The position numbers and the translations under genes were made by a program. From Euryodendron excelsum (lineage: Eukaryota > Streptophyta > Magnoliopsida > Ericales > Pentaphylacaceae), in the NCBI GenBank assembly GCA_033060915.1, contig CM065387.1:45003501-45067500 (forward strand): 64,000 nt of DNA, given 5' to 3'. Numbering within the stretch: the stretch's first letter is position 1; the number at the start of each line of letters is the position of its first letter. A model generated the notes under the pieces. The model searched no databases and was not told where the DNA came from. It saw nothing but the letters and a program-made list of their open reading frames with translations. Positions 40,312-53,067 of the stretch are shown here, in pieces.

Positions 40312-43300
40312 TCAGTTAATTGCAGGCTTAATTTCTCCTGCAGTACTGCCCTCTTCCATTGTGGAATATTCATTATCCCCTACTTTCACCAATGGAATTT
40401 CTGATGTAGAAGACTCTTTAGGACCCACGTGGCTAGAGCCATCAGAAGCTTTCCTCAAACCCTTATTTCTCCTCGCTTTCTGTGCCCAATCAACGAGGCT
40501 CTCTTGTACATGTTCTTCAAATATAGCCTTCTTGAATGAACTTCCCATCTTTGTTGCGAGAGAGAGAGAGAGAGAGCACAGACGCTTTGTCAGACTGGAA
40601 CCCTCAATAAAAAAAATGTGCAATTACTGAGGAAGCCCAACTCACCTGTGCGACAATTGCATAGAGTGGTAGGGTACTGTAACTACAGAGGAACTGAACG
40701 AAAACCCTACACAAAGAAAGTGGGCAACAGAAATATAAAATTCAAAACAATGTGTGGACAAGAAACAAGAGAAGAAAACAGTAATATCATTCCACCCTAT
40801 AACAAGTCTTGGAATGATATAACCAACTTCACCCATGATGCAGGAGTCAAAGCCATATTGAACCTGTCAGAAATTGAAGCATTAAATATGTGTCATCAGT
40901 CTAAAGCTAATACCTTTAAACTCTATCAGATGCCAATTCTAAAGTGACAATTTTCATACCCAAATCCAGAAGAAAAACGCAATCTCAAAAGAATTTTGGA
41001 ATAGGATGATATGAATCAACAGAAGGACCAGGTGAGGTCTATGGAACCAGAAGTGATCATCCGAAGGTTTGACTATCAAGTCCCCTTTTATGGCTATATG
41101 TTTCTCAGCAACCTCATGGGCCAGTTGAATGATAACATGCTCCAGTTTCGTTCCAACAGCAAGTAAAAGCTGCACAAAATAAATGTATATATACTTCACA
41201 TCCCATATATATAAAGACATGAAACATAAAATGATTTACCATTGGCAATGCTTTTCTATACAGCATTACCGTGTTATTTCAGAAATGCCAGCACAATAGT
41301 AGGGCAATGTTCTTCCTCATGGGATAAAGTGTTGCTTTTAGTCCAACCTTAATGGCACTACCAAACTTACATAGGTAGATGCCACTTGAAAATAAGGCGA
41401 AGATGAAAAAGTGTTGAACTTTCTAAAATCAGTTAGATGAAACGTTCACAATAGAGTTCAGTAGCCATTTTTCTAAGATGTTTAACACGTTGGGCATGAT
41501 GAATATCTCTGCCTAAGCTGGAGGGTAAGTGTTAAAAGTAAGTCAAGTAACACTGCAACAATAGGGACAAATTTAGTTAGCAATAAAAATAGAAGAATCA
41601 ACTCTTACTAGACTATGCACTCAATTTTCTCCTCTTGTTTCTATTCCTAACATACCAAATGGCAGTTATTCAGATTCCTGGATCATTATAGATAGGATCA
41701 AAACATTGTGACGGCCTTCCTGTTTAGCTCATTCTTTTGAAAATAAGATGGTGACACATAAATGTATTTCGGAGCCTTTCATCAGAGAATTAGGGCCTGG
41801 CATGGGTCTCAAAAGGCATTATAAAATACTATAAAATTGCACATCTTATTAGATCATACAAGATATATTAATTACAGTATGTAATAAATTAAATTCTATA
41901 AACACTTGTATATAAAGCAGTAGTATATTGAAATATGCTTGTAGTACTTACGATGAAGGGAATGAATGCTATCCAAAAATATGCATGCCAACCTGAGCAA
42001 TAGAACAAGAAAATCATTTAGAAGCGATGCTCCTCTTGTATCAGGCCAGAAACATAAGTAGCACGTTGTTACGTAACATCCACAAATAATCATAATTTTT
42101 CTAAAAAAAAAAAAAACTAATTTAACAGGAAATTCCATAATTTAAACATCATTTAATATAAAACAAGATGAAAACAAGTTTACAGTTTAAAAGGTATAGA
42201 TTATCACTGTATGCTAAGTTATTTTTTTTAAACTTGTAATGTGATTCATGGGTGTCAAAGTGATAGACACTTGTGTTCCCAAGTATCCAAATTGTGTCTG
42301 ATTAAAAAATTATAAAATAATAGGGCGCATTTGGAAGTGTATCCCACACGTGTTGGGGAGTATCCGACAAGTGTCTGCATCTTACACTTCTTTGAGGTGT
42401 CCAGGTTTCTTAGCTTCCTATCTCTAAAGCAGGGACTAGCTATATTTATGAAGCTAATATGTAGCACAAAGCACCAGTCCCACAATGAAAACTTAATAAA
42501 AAAAAGAAAGTAAGAATCTATGAAAGTTTATTTGAGCAACAAGAGGTTTGAAGTTGTGAAAACAAGTGAAAGAATAAAATTCTCAGAGAAATGATAAGGT
42601 AGTCCTCTGTAAACCAGAAAAATTATCTTACCGTAAACATTCAGCAACAAGAAAACTACTACAAACAACCAGAGATACCAACTGCAATCCATGAGGTCAA
42701 AAACCAGCGTGAGTGAGCAACGAAGAAGAATAAAATAATAGTGATTAGAAGCTCTAAGAATAATTATCAATGGTCATGGCCTTATGCTTAATAAGTGGAT
42801 GAAAGTACAAAAAAAGAATGAGGGAGAGAGGCTTAAGCTGAGTCACGGAGGTATTTTACAAAATGTTGGGGAAACAAGCTAAGCAAGCTACATTATCAGT
42901 CATGTCATCCTAAATTTCACTTGCCTTATTCCAACAACTCTCTTAAAATCAGCTTCAAGAGTACGGATCATGTACTTGTGAAAATTAAACTTTGGAATTC
43001 CACTGCAATGTGTCTGCGCAATAGATAATGAAAAGGTTAAGACAGGAAACTCCTCCGAGAACCACCAGGACATGAAGGGCATACTGCAACTATGAAATTG
43101 ACAATTACAAACCTTCAGTTTCAGTAACTTACCACAATGAAGCCCAGTCGAAGAGTGACATAGTCGGATTTGGTTACGGATCCATAAAATTGCTTGAAAA
43201 AGGATTGCTGAAAATTCAAAGAGAAAAATATCACAAAAAGCACTTAAAAGTCTTATATATGGTACATTTAGGTTAAGGGATTTTCCCACTAATGCATAAA

Positions 43301-46300
43301 AATCCTTAACAACAAGACTTGTAATGCAACTATGGTTCAGACATAATAGCAAACAATATAATGTATTTTTCATAAAGCTACTGAATAAGATGTGCCAGAC
43401 TTTTCTATTCAGAAATCATTTACAGAGAGTACAATGAAGAATCCACATTTTTTTTCTTTACTTTTCTTTGATGAGCATGAAAAATCCCCATATGTAGGAA
43501 ACTTATTCAATTGACAGTTGTACATTGTGATTAAATCTGGCTTCAACAAAGTTAAGAACAAAGCACTGTTCAAAAGGCCCTTGTCATTTTCAGTTGACTT
43601 GACCTGTCGTCTGATTAATACATTTGAGCATGGGTGTTGCATTTGAAAAATCAATTAAACTTGTATAGGACTAAACAATTCGTTTTCATCAAAGATCAGA
43701 GAGAAATAAATGAGTTAAATTTCGTACAATTGTTTAGTCCTAGAAAGAGCCAAGTTAACTACAAAAAATCAACTGGGCTATCGTCTGCTAAAGCAATTTA
43801 ATTGTCAGTTTATTTGATGGAAGAGTGTGAGGTCCTCGTGAATGATTCTATCCTAATAGGAAAGTTACCTATCCCAAAATAATTCAACACTAAGATGACA
43901 AAAGTATATTGTGCCGAGTAACATTGAGTATTCCAAGTATATTGTGTCAAGTAACTTGGAGCAGTATTTTTCGGTAGTTGAGTTTTCAAATAATCAAAGG
44001 GGAAGAGCAGTTCCATCATAACAGAGTGCTTGTGGACTTACCAACCAACCTAGCAAAGCTAAATCTTTACCAATACCCAGAAAATGGCCCCTGATAAAAG
44101 CATGGTCCTGGACATAGGTAACTTTGTTTTTTAGAGCTGCACACACAACACAATTGACGACATTACTACATTAAGACCAAAATGGAACCAGCAGACAAGT
44201 CATTTTAGACAAGAAATAAGCACCAATAGAGCATATGCTCAAGGACTTATCAGAATACAAGACTAATATGTCTAACAATTTAGAAGAATTTAATGGAGAG
44301 ACCATCTCATGCACCCCTAAAAAAAAGAGAGAAATCTTCTCATGCTATTCAAGCTATTGATTGGTGCAAGCATTTTTTTTGCTTAAAACACTTGATTTAA
44401 TATTTTTACTCATCATATATGTGTATATATATAGTATGCTTCTATATATAATAAAAAGAAAAATCTGAACAAAATCAAGGAAACAATAATTAGGGGGCTT
44501 GAAATGGATGTTTACTTTGCACCAAAATGATCTAGGATGTGCCTAAAAATTCAAGCACTGTGATAAAGAAATGGCTCAAGCGTTCCTATGAAATAGATTA
44601 GAGAAGCTATCATGCTAAGAATTCATAGTGTAAGTCAAAAGAAAGTAACATTATTTTTTTTTAGGAAGGACATTAAGGGAATTGAATTGAAGTAATTAGT
44701 ACCAAAAAACCAAAGACACGGAATTGAAATAATGAAAACATGAAGAAAGTGTTGGGAATTTATACTAAAAGACATGCTTTGTGTAGTGACTTTAGTATTT
44801 ATTAATAAATTAGTTATTCCATTTTAATGTGAATCTGTGTGAGAAATGTTTGCATTGCGTTATTTATTTAATGATTATGCATGCGTGTCTCTTATTCTAT
44901 ATAGTAGATGATTTGGTGTGTAGAGTATGACTTACATACGGAAGATCAAATCATCGGTTCTTATGGAATATAAGTTAATCGTTCACGGTCTTAGATGGAA
45001 ATGGACACACCATCAGTAGGACTGTAGTACAAGGTTTTAATAGGTCTGTCTTGACTATGGGGAATGGTATAGTTCCAACTCCTTGCACTAGTACACTTTG
45101 TGTGTATTGAACAGGACCGTGTTGGGGTAATTGTTTTTATAATGACTATATAAAACAATTAATACCTTATGATTATTATGAATGCTTATGCTCTTAATCC
45201 TAATATAATAAATAGACACGTGCATGTAGTATTTATTGTTTTGATTCACAGAAGAGTGAGATTCTTTGAGGGTCAATAAACTCAGTGAGTTGGACAATAA
45301 CATTACGTGGATGGTGAATATTTATTATTGATGGAATCCACGTCCCCGTATAGGGATTGATGATACTCCCTTGAGGAAGTTTATAAGTTTTGATTATGTC
45401 AAACCCTGCAGGTGAATTATGAATCCGACATATCAAATAAGTTAAGTGGAAGGTCTCAAGGAATTAAATAAGTTTATTAAATTTAATTGTCAGTAATTTA
45501 ATTTAATAGACGGGTATCTGTAATCTTAACGTGGGGAGATAAATAAGCATTTAATAATATGGAGCTCGAAATATAATTTCTAGTATAACAGGAGTGCAAT
45601 TATAATTTGTTAGTGGTATAAATTATACTTTACGTAAATAAGGATTAATCCTGGTTGGATTAGGAGTCCTTATTTGCGTAGGAAGCCCTAGTTATACTAA
45701 TCCTATGGTCCCTGTTGTAGCCTCTATATATATACGCGCTCTAAGAGTTGCTAGGGTTACACACTCTACACATAATTGAGAGATACACGATTTTGTGAGG
45801 AAGAGAAACCCTAGCAGCAGCGAGCCCACTCTCTGTAGAGCAAGGCGTGTACGAGGAATACAGCAGAAGTCCGAAGGTTGAGTTCGAGCTTGCTGATTTG
45901 TGCTTGGTGCTGATTCTTGTTTTCGGGATTAAACCAGAGAAATCTCAAAGGTACGATTCTAATCACGTAGATTAGGCTATGCTAATCAGATCAGAATTTT
46001 GATAGTATGCGTATACACTATAGCCAGGTCGTGAGAAATTCCGCAGTCCCCAACAGAAAGAAGACAAGTAGAGCAAGTAGAAGACCTTATTAGAAAAAAG
46101 ATAAAAAAAAAAAAAAAAGAGATGAAAGAAAAGGAAAGAACTGAAATAAGCAACTCACAGTGCCTCAAATGAAGCCATAAGCCTTCAACTTCTCAGTTCA
46201 ATATTTCAAGTTTTTCTTTTTATCATGAATAAGGTAACTGATTCATATTATTTACATAAGATACATAAATATTTCTAGGTGTGATGAACTCTTCTCCACA

Positions 46301-49300
46301 AAAATATGCATTTATATGTGATCCGTAACTACAAAAAGCTCCTAATCCTCTTTCTTGTTACAAAAATTGTACTATATATATGCATAAATATGGTTATTTT
46401 TCTTTTCTAATAATTAATTAATATGGTAAAAGGTTTTTCAAAAACTTATGACCTATAAAGTAATAAAAATCAATAAATATTTTCCATGGAACAAAGTTAT
46501 CACATGGAGTACTATTAAGTTATAAAATTTTAAAAACTAGGAGATCAATTGAAATTCATTATAACTTATAAAAATTAAAATTTTGGATTTTTTAAATTTG
46601 GCCGACAAGTCAAAAATTAGAACAAAAAAATTGAATTCAGAACAAGTTCACGGAATAAATGAAAATTCAGATTTTCAACAACATGGATGAAAGAAAGGTG
46701 GTGGGCCCATAAAGAGATCTCAGCCTCTAGATCCTTCCCACCAGATTCACATTTAATGGAAATTCACATTTTCGATAGTAATGACTTAACATATCAACCT
46801 CGGTAAAGACTAATACAATCCATATTAGGTTGGATATGTAAAAGAACTCTGAAGTTCATGATGAAGAATTACCTTCTTCCGGATTATATTCTTTTTTCAA
46901 GATTGAATCCTCCCAATGTTTCCATTGTTGTATCTGCAAATAGAATTAGAAAAAAAAAAAGCAAAAGAAGGCAAGGTCTTACTGATATACCAAAAAGGTA
47001 CAGTAAAATGAAAAAATTTGTAGGTATAGAATTACCTTGACTCCTCCAAATATAATAGTTAGAGCACAAAAAGTCACGTGCACTACAGCTAGCACAAAGA
47101 TAAAGATATGAAGATGGTGCAATGCTGTGATAGATAACAATGGGACCTTTCCCTGAATAGAAGTAACAAAAACAAATAAGTAAAAAAAAAAAAGTATAGA
47201 AAATGTAGCTTTAGCGAGGCCTGTGATTTCACAATGGAGTACTTCGAACAGTGAAGAACTATCTAAGAGCCTAGAAGACTTTACATGATTCTGGGTGAAT
47301 TAATCGACACTCATATTGCTCTTTAATATTTCTTAGGCCACAAGTTTGGGATCCTAAGTCCTAACCTTTATGAATGCAACCAAATCTATAGAAGCCATAT
47401 TGTCCACACTTTGTTAACTCAGTAGTCAAAGGTTATCTTCAATTGGTTGTAGCATTCAACTTAAGCCTCTACATATACATGCATGCAGTAAGGATAAATT
47501 ACGTTAAATTCCTTGCAGTATTATTTGAAGTAATATGAATACGTGCAAAATCAGTTTGCATTTAGATTTGCCTTCAATGAACTCTTTTGTGGCACGAAAG
47601 GCTAGCTATTGGATATATCATCTTGCTGTATGAGAAGCCACGGAGATGCATGTCTCCACATCCCACCAGATTCATTTCCATGCACTTACGAGCCCCAACT
47701 CTGCCAATGGAATAAAGACCTCCCTCGCAAGAGAGCACTACCATGCATAAGGGCTCATTATTACCCATCCTTACAAGATGAACATGCATGCGATGCTATG
47801 ACATCTTAATCTCCAAGCTTTATAAACAATTCCGGAGAAAGAAGAGAAGTCCTGAACCAGTAAGAATTTATCCAAAACTGAGTTCAAAAGAGCAAGCACA
47901 ATAAATCGGGGTTCATAGTAATTGGAATATACGTTTGTATGAAGGGGATCCTAGCTGGAAAAAAAAATCCAGATGCCGGTTTCAACCACACATATACAGA
48001 TTCAAATTCAATCTAGACTAGATATATCAAACTAAATTCTTCTTAAGGCACAGAAGCAACCCCACATATCCGAAGAGTCTTTCTGTATTCAAAATTATAT
48101 CTCTAGTTTCATGTGACCTATGCCCAGTTCAATGTTTCACCTCTCTTAGTGGACCTACACAACTCTTTCATGGAGATAGGCATTTCTCTTTCAAGTGTGG
48201 GGGTTTCGAACTTGAATTTGGATTGACCTTTGGACATATAATTGAAACATGGATCTAGGTCGTGGGAATTGTAGGAGCAGTTAGGAGCAAAAAATTAAAA
48301 TTGGGGTACCTAACAAATAACATTAAAAAACAGCTTCAGTGTGAAAGTTTGATTAATATGTTAAGATTGATTGCATATATGAATGCAGTATGATAAGCCT
48401 TGAACAGGTCCAGGAAGTGTTGATATAACTATCCTTGCATACATGAAAAGTGTCAAAATTACCCTGACATATTGTGGGCAAGTCAATAAATGTTCTATTT
48501 TTTAACTTATAATGCGTAAGTTTTCACATGGCAGGTGCTATTTCGTGATCGATCAGTTGAACGACTTTTGTGGAGTGCAAAGACCAACTTTGTATATTGC
48601 TAATTTAATATGACCAGGAAAAGAAGGAAAGACTTGGGAAAAGCGTTATTATTGAATTTTAAAACCCAACGAATGAATGAATCAAGGAAATGAACGAGGG
48701 TAAGGTGTGAATGCATGTGATGTGCGGAGGAAATTACATACCTTCTGGTTGCAGTAATCAGAGGCACCAGATGCCTCAGCAAGGAGGCGGCGGCCAGTGC
48801 CAGTGCCAGTGCCAGAAAGGAAGGAATTAGAGAAGGAGGTGAAGAAGTGGGCAGTGGATTTTGCTGCTTTTTCTTGCTCCTTGCAGGGGAGCCACTGATG
48901 GGCCAAGTGAGTGGGGATGCACATTTTGTTAATCCTATTTTGGAGTACAGCCAGGAGCAGAGATATGAACCCCAACAGCATCAATTCTGCATTAATCAAC
49001 ATCATTCAACATCCATTTGGTTACTTCTATATATATATATATATACACACACTATATATACACAGTAATTACCAAAAAAAACCAAAAAATAAAAGATATA
49101 TACAATTAATCCATGTAAGATTAATCACACACGCACACGGAGAGGGGGAGGGGGAGGAGATGATGTAGGAATTTGGACCACCTTCTTTAATTTTGAGTAA
49201 GGCTTCATAAAGAGGTTTCTGATTTTTCTTCTTCAAGTACTGCAAGAAAGAATCATCGATCGATCGATCACCCACCAACCAGAAGAAGAAATGAATCAAA

Positions 49301-49497
49301 TATGAGAAACAGAACACAGGCTTAAGAGAGAGAGAGGTGGTAATAATTAATATTGCCTTTCCAGTGTAGTGGATGATCCTTTCAACAACGAGAGAGATGG
49401 CTACGATTACTGTGCAGACTAGGGCGACCACCCAAGTTGGTGTATACTCTAACGTTGTTGCTGCTCCTGCTCCTGCTCCTCCTCCATCTCCGGCCAT
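40312..49497 (-). CDS. MLO: MLO-family seven-transmembrane protein, 14 exons, 515 aa
   Basis: Plant-specific calmodulin-binding plasma-membrane protein. Exons on the minus strand: 49497-49357, 49239-49182, 48986-48742, 47152-47036, 46933-46873, 44136-44042, 43207-43133, 43013-42925, 42681-42632, 41992-41952, 41169-40960, 40863-40796, 40706-40646, 40548-40312. The joined 1548 nt are in frame. Membrane segments fall at about 21-42, 67-86, 160-185, 295-311, 313-332, 370-394 and 409-435. First-loop Cys lie in MCIP, LPCK and DYCN. The C-tail (438-515) starts with the calmodulin-binding helix FKKAIFEEHVQ...W458 and is short. Motifs such as KSDYVTLRLGFI, NFHKYMIR and DDHFWF are complete. By memory of sequences it looks closest to the MLO1/MLO13/MLO15 type rather than the clade V powdery-mildew susceptibility type; a tree is required to confirm. 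Introns 1 and 8 use GC donors. Confidence 0.96.
41170..41951 (-). other. MLO intron 10
   Basis: About 0.8 kb of AT-rich intron with nothing recognisable. Confidence 0.6.
43666..43742. repeat. 15-bp inverted repeat in MLO intron 6
   Basis: TAGGACTAAACAATT at 43666-43680 and its perfect inverse AATTGTTTAGTCCTA at 43728-43742, with a 47-nt loop. It could form a small hairpin. It may be the remnant of a small inverted-repeat element. Confidence 0.6.
43903..43966. repeat. Imperfect tandem duplication, about 32 bp
   Basis: AGTATATTGTGCCGAGTAAC is followed about 32 bp later by AGTATATTGTGTCAAGTAAC, each followed by a TTGRG phrase. In MLO intron 6. Confidence 0.6.
44137..46872 (-). other. MLO intron 5 (2.7 kb)
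   Basis: Nearly half of this intron is the solo LTR at 44750-46055. The remainder is AT-rich with nothing recognisable. Confidence 0.7.
44750..46055 (+). mobile_element. Solo LTR, 1306 bp, with 5-bp target-site duplication
   Basis: Begins TGTTGGGAA and ends GTCCCCAACA, giving inverted termini TGTTGGG/CCCAACA. It is flanked by the exact direct repeat GAAAG (44745-44749 and 46056-46060), the duplication size left by LTR retrotransposon integrase. A promoter-like TATATATATA lies at 45725-45734, followed by a GC-richer leader. No internal region, polyprotein or second LTR is present, so unequal recombination between two LTRs is the simplest origin. It lies in MLO intron 5, with its promoter pointing opposite to MLO. 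Confidence 0.9.
47153..48741 (-). other. MLO intron 3 (1.6 kb)
   Basis: Contains a slightly GC-richer patch (47580-47820) open in both strands, without a recognised product. No mobile element is seen. Confidence 0.5.
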
Positions 49498-49900
49498 ATC
49501 TCTCTCTCTCTCTGTCTTGTCTCTCTGAACTCTGTCTGATTAATATTAACATTAGAGATAGATACTAGAAGTTGATTGACCAGAAAAGCTCTGTTACTTT
49601 GTGTAGTAGGTGGACCCAGCCAGCCAGCAAGTAGAGACTTCTTAAAAAAATGACGACTGTTGTGTTGTGTTGTGTGGGTCTTATAGTAGCCAGCAGCGGC
49701 AGCCAGTAGCTAGCTGTTACACTTCGTTAGCAAAAGAGAAAGAAAGAATAGAGAGCGCGCTGGTTTTGAGGAAAAAGAGGTCGCGTTGACTGGCAACGAC
49801 TCATTCCTACCTACCTACCTACCGTTAACAAAGCAAGCAACGAAGGAAGCATGGGATTAGGGCCATGGAATTGCAGGTCATTAAAACATACTATGCACAC
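49498..49900 (-). promoter_or_regulatory. 5' UTR and promoter of MLO
   Basis: Upstream of the MLO ATG the minus strand begins with a GA tract (49498-49512) typical of plant leaders. Further out lie CTAC/CTAG-rich and GTTGTG repeats. No TATA box could be placed securely. Confidence 0.4.
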
Positions 49901-51886
49901 CACTCCACCCCACTTCAAAGGGTTTAAGAACCTAATAATATTTCTTATTAAGTCTGGCCTTAATCATTATTTAGGAAGCACAATAATTTGGTCCAATGAC
50001 ATATCTTAACCATTGTTATAAGGAAACTCTATACATAAACGTATTAAAAAACAGCAACGAAACTCTCTTTAATTTTTAAATTAATGTAAATGTCTAACAA
50101 TATTTTAAAATTTTAATACAATTTTTAAGAAAACAACATGAAAGAGACTTTTGAAAATTTTTGAGATAACTTTCTAAAAACACGCTTGCCTAATTTGTAC
50201 TATTTTTCCTATTTTCAAAGTTTATTTTTCAACCGTAATATGTCATTGTTGTTACAAGTTTTTTCTAATATTATTTAGCATTAATGTTTTAATTGATTAT
50301 GAAAGTATTCTATGCTTAATCTTACTATTTTTAACATTTCTAATAAATTTTCTTACACATATCCTATTCATTCTTGAATCACCTTGCATTTTTCGCTTCT
50401 ACTTACATTTTTAGACTATGTTTCACTTTACTATTTCTCATATCATTTCTCATTTTGATTTTCCAAATTAACAACTATGATCTCAACTTTGCCGCACGTA
50501 GTGGTCACTCGGTAGCCTTATTATCAACTTGTATGGTGGAGAGTTGCTGCACTTGAGCTTTCCATGAAAAGTTAGATCAATATTATTTGACAGGACGGAG
50601 ACATTCTTCAAAGTTCCTTCATCTTTGCAAGCGTGATGCGAATAAAATTTGGCTTTAGTCTTGGGGGAAAGTGTTAATTATCCTTACCAAAAATTATCAT
50701 CGAGCTTTGTAGCTGTTATATTTCTTCATGTTTGATTGCAGTCTCGTTTTTGTTTTTTTTGAATTCGCAGAACTAAAAATTTTTGGAGCTTCTCAAAAAT
50801 ACCACCGGTTTTATATTATTTTTTTTTGTATGAAAACAATTTTGAAAATTCAAAAAATTTCTTTTTAATAGTTCTCAAAACTTTGGTGTGTTTTGAGAAA
50901 ATTTTCAAAAACAAGTGCCGAATCCGATTTACAAAATGCGGTTACAACATAAACAGTTTCCATAATCAATTTGTCAAAAGTGTTTACAGTGAATTTTGAA
51001 GAACGAAATTTAAAAAAAAGCTGTGGGCACGGGTTACATTTTGGTGTTCCTTTATGTAAAAACATCTTACACTATCAATAGATCAATTAGAATCAAATTC
51101 TTAAAATATAAGGCTACAAACACTTCATCAAAATTCAAAATCAAGGGTTTATGAACTGTCACATAATTATGATTTTAAAGGCTAAGACATTCTACCAAAT
51201 TTATGGAGATTTGATGACACGACTCTATCATATTATTGATCGGTGGAGATTTCCCGTTCAAATGGAGAAGAGCCAAATTCCCAAAAAAATGCTCACAACT
51301 TCCCCTCTATTGGTAATATGTTATGCTGTAATTGGCACCATAACAATCTTTCCGTAATCGTACTCATTTTCAAATTACAAACTAATAAAATACATTCACA
51401 TGAGCGTGTTGTTAGTGAGATTGTATGAATAAATTATTTTAACTAATTTTTTAATTATAAATAATAAAAATAAAAATAATATTTTAATATAATTTTATTA
51501 ACTTACAATATCATGTTAATACAATGATGTGGTATTATTTTTATACTGAATATTTACTCCTGACATTGCCTTCCGCAATACAGCAGAGGGAACACCGCTC
51601 CAATTCCTAATTGCAGTTTTTTTTTTTTTTGGTTCATGGGAAACCAAATTGCAGTTTTAAATTGTCTTCTATTACTAAATTTTGTTTTAATATCCCAAGG
51701 AAAGTGACAATTGAGCTCACCCGTACCCACTTTCTTAATATTCCAAAACTGGCGAAAAGATATTGGACTTGCTGGCTTATTTCCACCTTGCTAGCGTCAT
51801 TCTCAGTCAGTCCTACGTTCATCTTTCAAACATCTGTTGATTACACTCATAAGGGACGCCTCCAAAAGGACCTAAACACGACTAGG
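49900..51886. other. Intergenic spacer
   Basis: AT-rich, with no gene or clear element. Short open frames on both strands are chance. Confidence 0.55.
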
Positions 51887-51900
51887 TTGTCAGCCACCGG

Positions 51901-52089
51901 CTTTTTTTTTTATTCAAAATATTGAGCAACAGAAGAGCTAACAAAAGCAAAGCACTGCAAAAAACCTGACCGATCCCACGAGGCGAAAAGTCCTGATCAA
52001 GCAAAACTTGCAACTTAGGAGGAATGTTGTAGGACCATGAAGGAGAAAACTCTCTTCTCTTGGCTAATACAGCGACCCAATTAATTGCT
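51901..52089 (-). mobile_element. Very short 5'-truncated LINE insertion (RNase H tail), 189 bp
   Basis: On the minus strand the insert reads NWVAVLAKRREFS, then PPKLQVLLDQDF, which resembles the C-terminal end of the RNase H-like domain found in plant L1 LINEs, and then a short 3' tail and a poly-A of about 10 nt. It is flanked by an exact 14-bp direct repeat, TTGTCAGCCACCGG, at 51887-51900 and 52090-52103. The first residues of the 72-codon frame (MADKA) come from the duplicated flank, not from the element. Confidence 0.85.
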
Positions 52090-52392
52090 TTGTCAGCCAC
52101 CGGTTGTCAAGAGCACATAGAAGCACAACTTCCACCATCCAAGCTCACCATTTTCATGCTCTCTCTCTCTCTCTCTCTGAGACAATACGACACCCAATGG
52201 ACAAATGTATTGGCCTGCATTTGTGTATAGACTAAAATTATCTTACAAGGAAGAATGATAATGACAATTTGACAAAAGGGAGTGCCTGGTTAGTTTTTCT
52301 CTCTCTCTCTCTTTTTTTTTTTTTGGGTCCCTCTAGAGGATTATTTTAGTAGCAGATTAGACAGTGCTTTGGCGAGTCACAACTTTATTTCT

Positions 52393-53067
52393 AGGTTTTA
52401 AAATTAATTATACTTTACACTCTTATATTTTATAATAAATTTTATTTTTAAATTTTTATTTTTAATTATAACAATTAAACCCTTATACTTTTAATTTATT
52501 ACAATCAAACATTCTGTTTAAAAAATAATAGAAAATTCACTTGTGATAACGATCTTTTTTTTTTTTTGTTGATAAAAGGCAATTGGGAGAAAGGAAGGGG
52601 CTGGCGGGGTTTAAACTCTCACCAAATGAGTAGGTCCGTAAAGGCTCGACCACCAGAGCAAACCAAGTACTCAACCATATAGTCTTTTTCAATGGACGAA
52701 TATGTAAAATTCATTAATTTTCCATCTCAAAGACTCATATATCGCACGTGAATTGAATTGAGAGTTTTACTTAAACCTTAATTACATTATATATATCACA
52801 AAATTAATTACACTCATAATTTTAAAATGATTTGAGAGAAATTGTGGGAGATTATTAAAAAGCAACGTGATTTTATATCTTTTTCTCTTAAAAAAGACAG
52901 TGTGCTTGTTATATGCAAAATTTTCATCTATTTTCTAAATGAAAGTTAGCAAAATGTTGACATTGCAACAAATTAAAAGTGTATGACTTAATTGTTATAA
53001 TTAAAAATAAAAGTTATGAAGTATAATTCGATATAAAGTGCAGGAGTGCAAAGTATAATTAACCCTT
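52393..53067. mobile_element. MITE with TIRs over 100 bp, 675 bp
   Basis: The left arm (AGG..TTAATTATACTTTACACTC...) and the inverse of the right arm (AGGGTTAATTATACTTTGCAC...) match over more than 100 bp, including a shared TTTTTAATTATAACAATTAA and an ACTTTTAATTT phrase. Nothing is encoded. A SINE-like unit sits near its centre. The flanking duplication was not certain. Confidence 0.7.
52555..52676 (-). mobile_element. SINE-like unit nested in the MITE
   Basis: On the minus strand it begins GGTTGAGTACTTGG, has a TGGTGGTCGAG phrase like a Pol III A box, then GAGTTTAAACCCC like a weak B box, and ends in a poly-A of about 14 nt (T-run at 52555-52568). At 122 bp it fits a tRNA-derived SINE. Target duplications are not clear. 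Confidence 0.5.

Noticed and set aside
42900..43373. 157-codon minus-strand frame
   Set aside because: It is MLO exon 8 read through into both flanking introns. It is not a separate gene.
47574..47809. Open frames on both strands inside MLO intron 3
   Set aside because: No family recognised, both strands open equally; GC-richer intron patch.
49069..49497. 142-codon minus-strand frame starting at the MLO ATG
   Set aside because: Exons 1 and 2 of MLO read through the introns; the spliced model is preferred because it restores the MLO protein.
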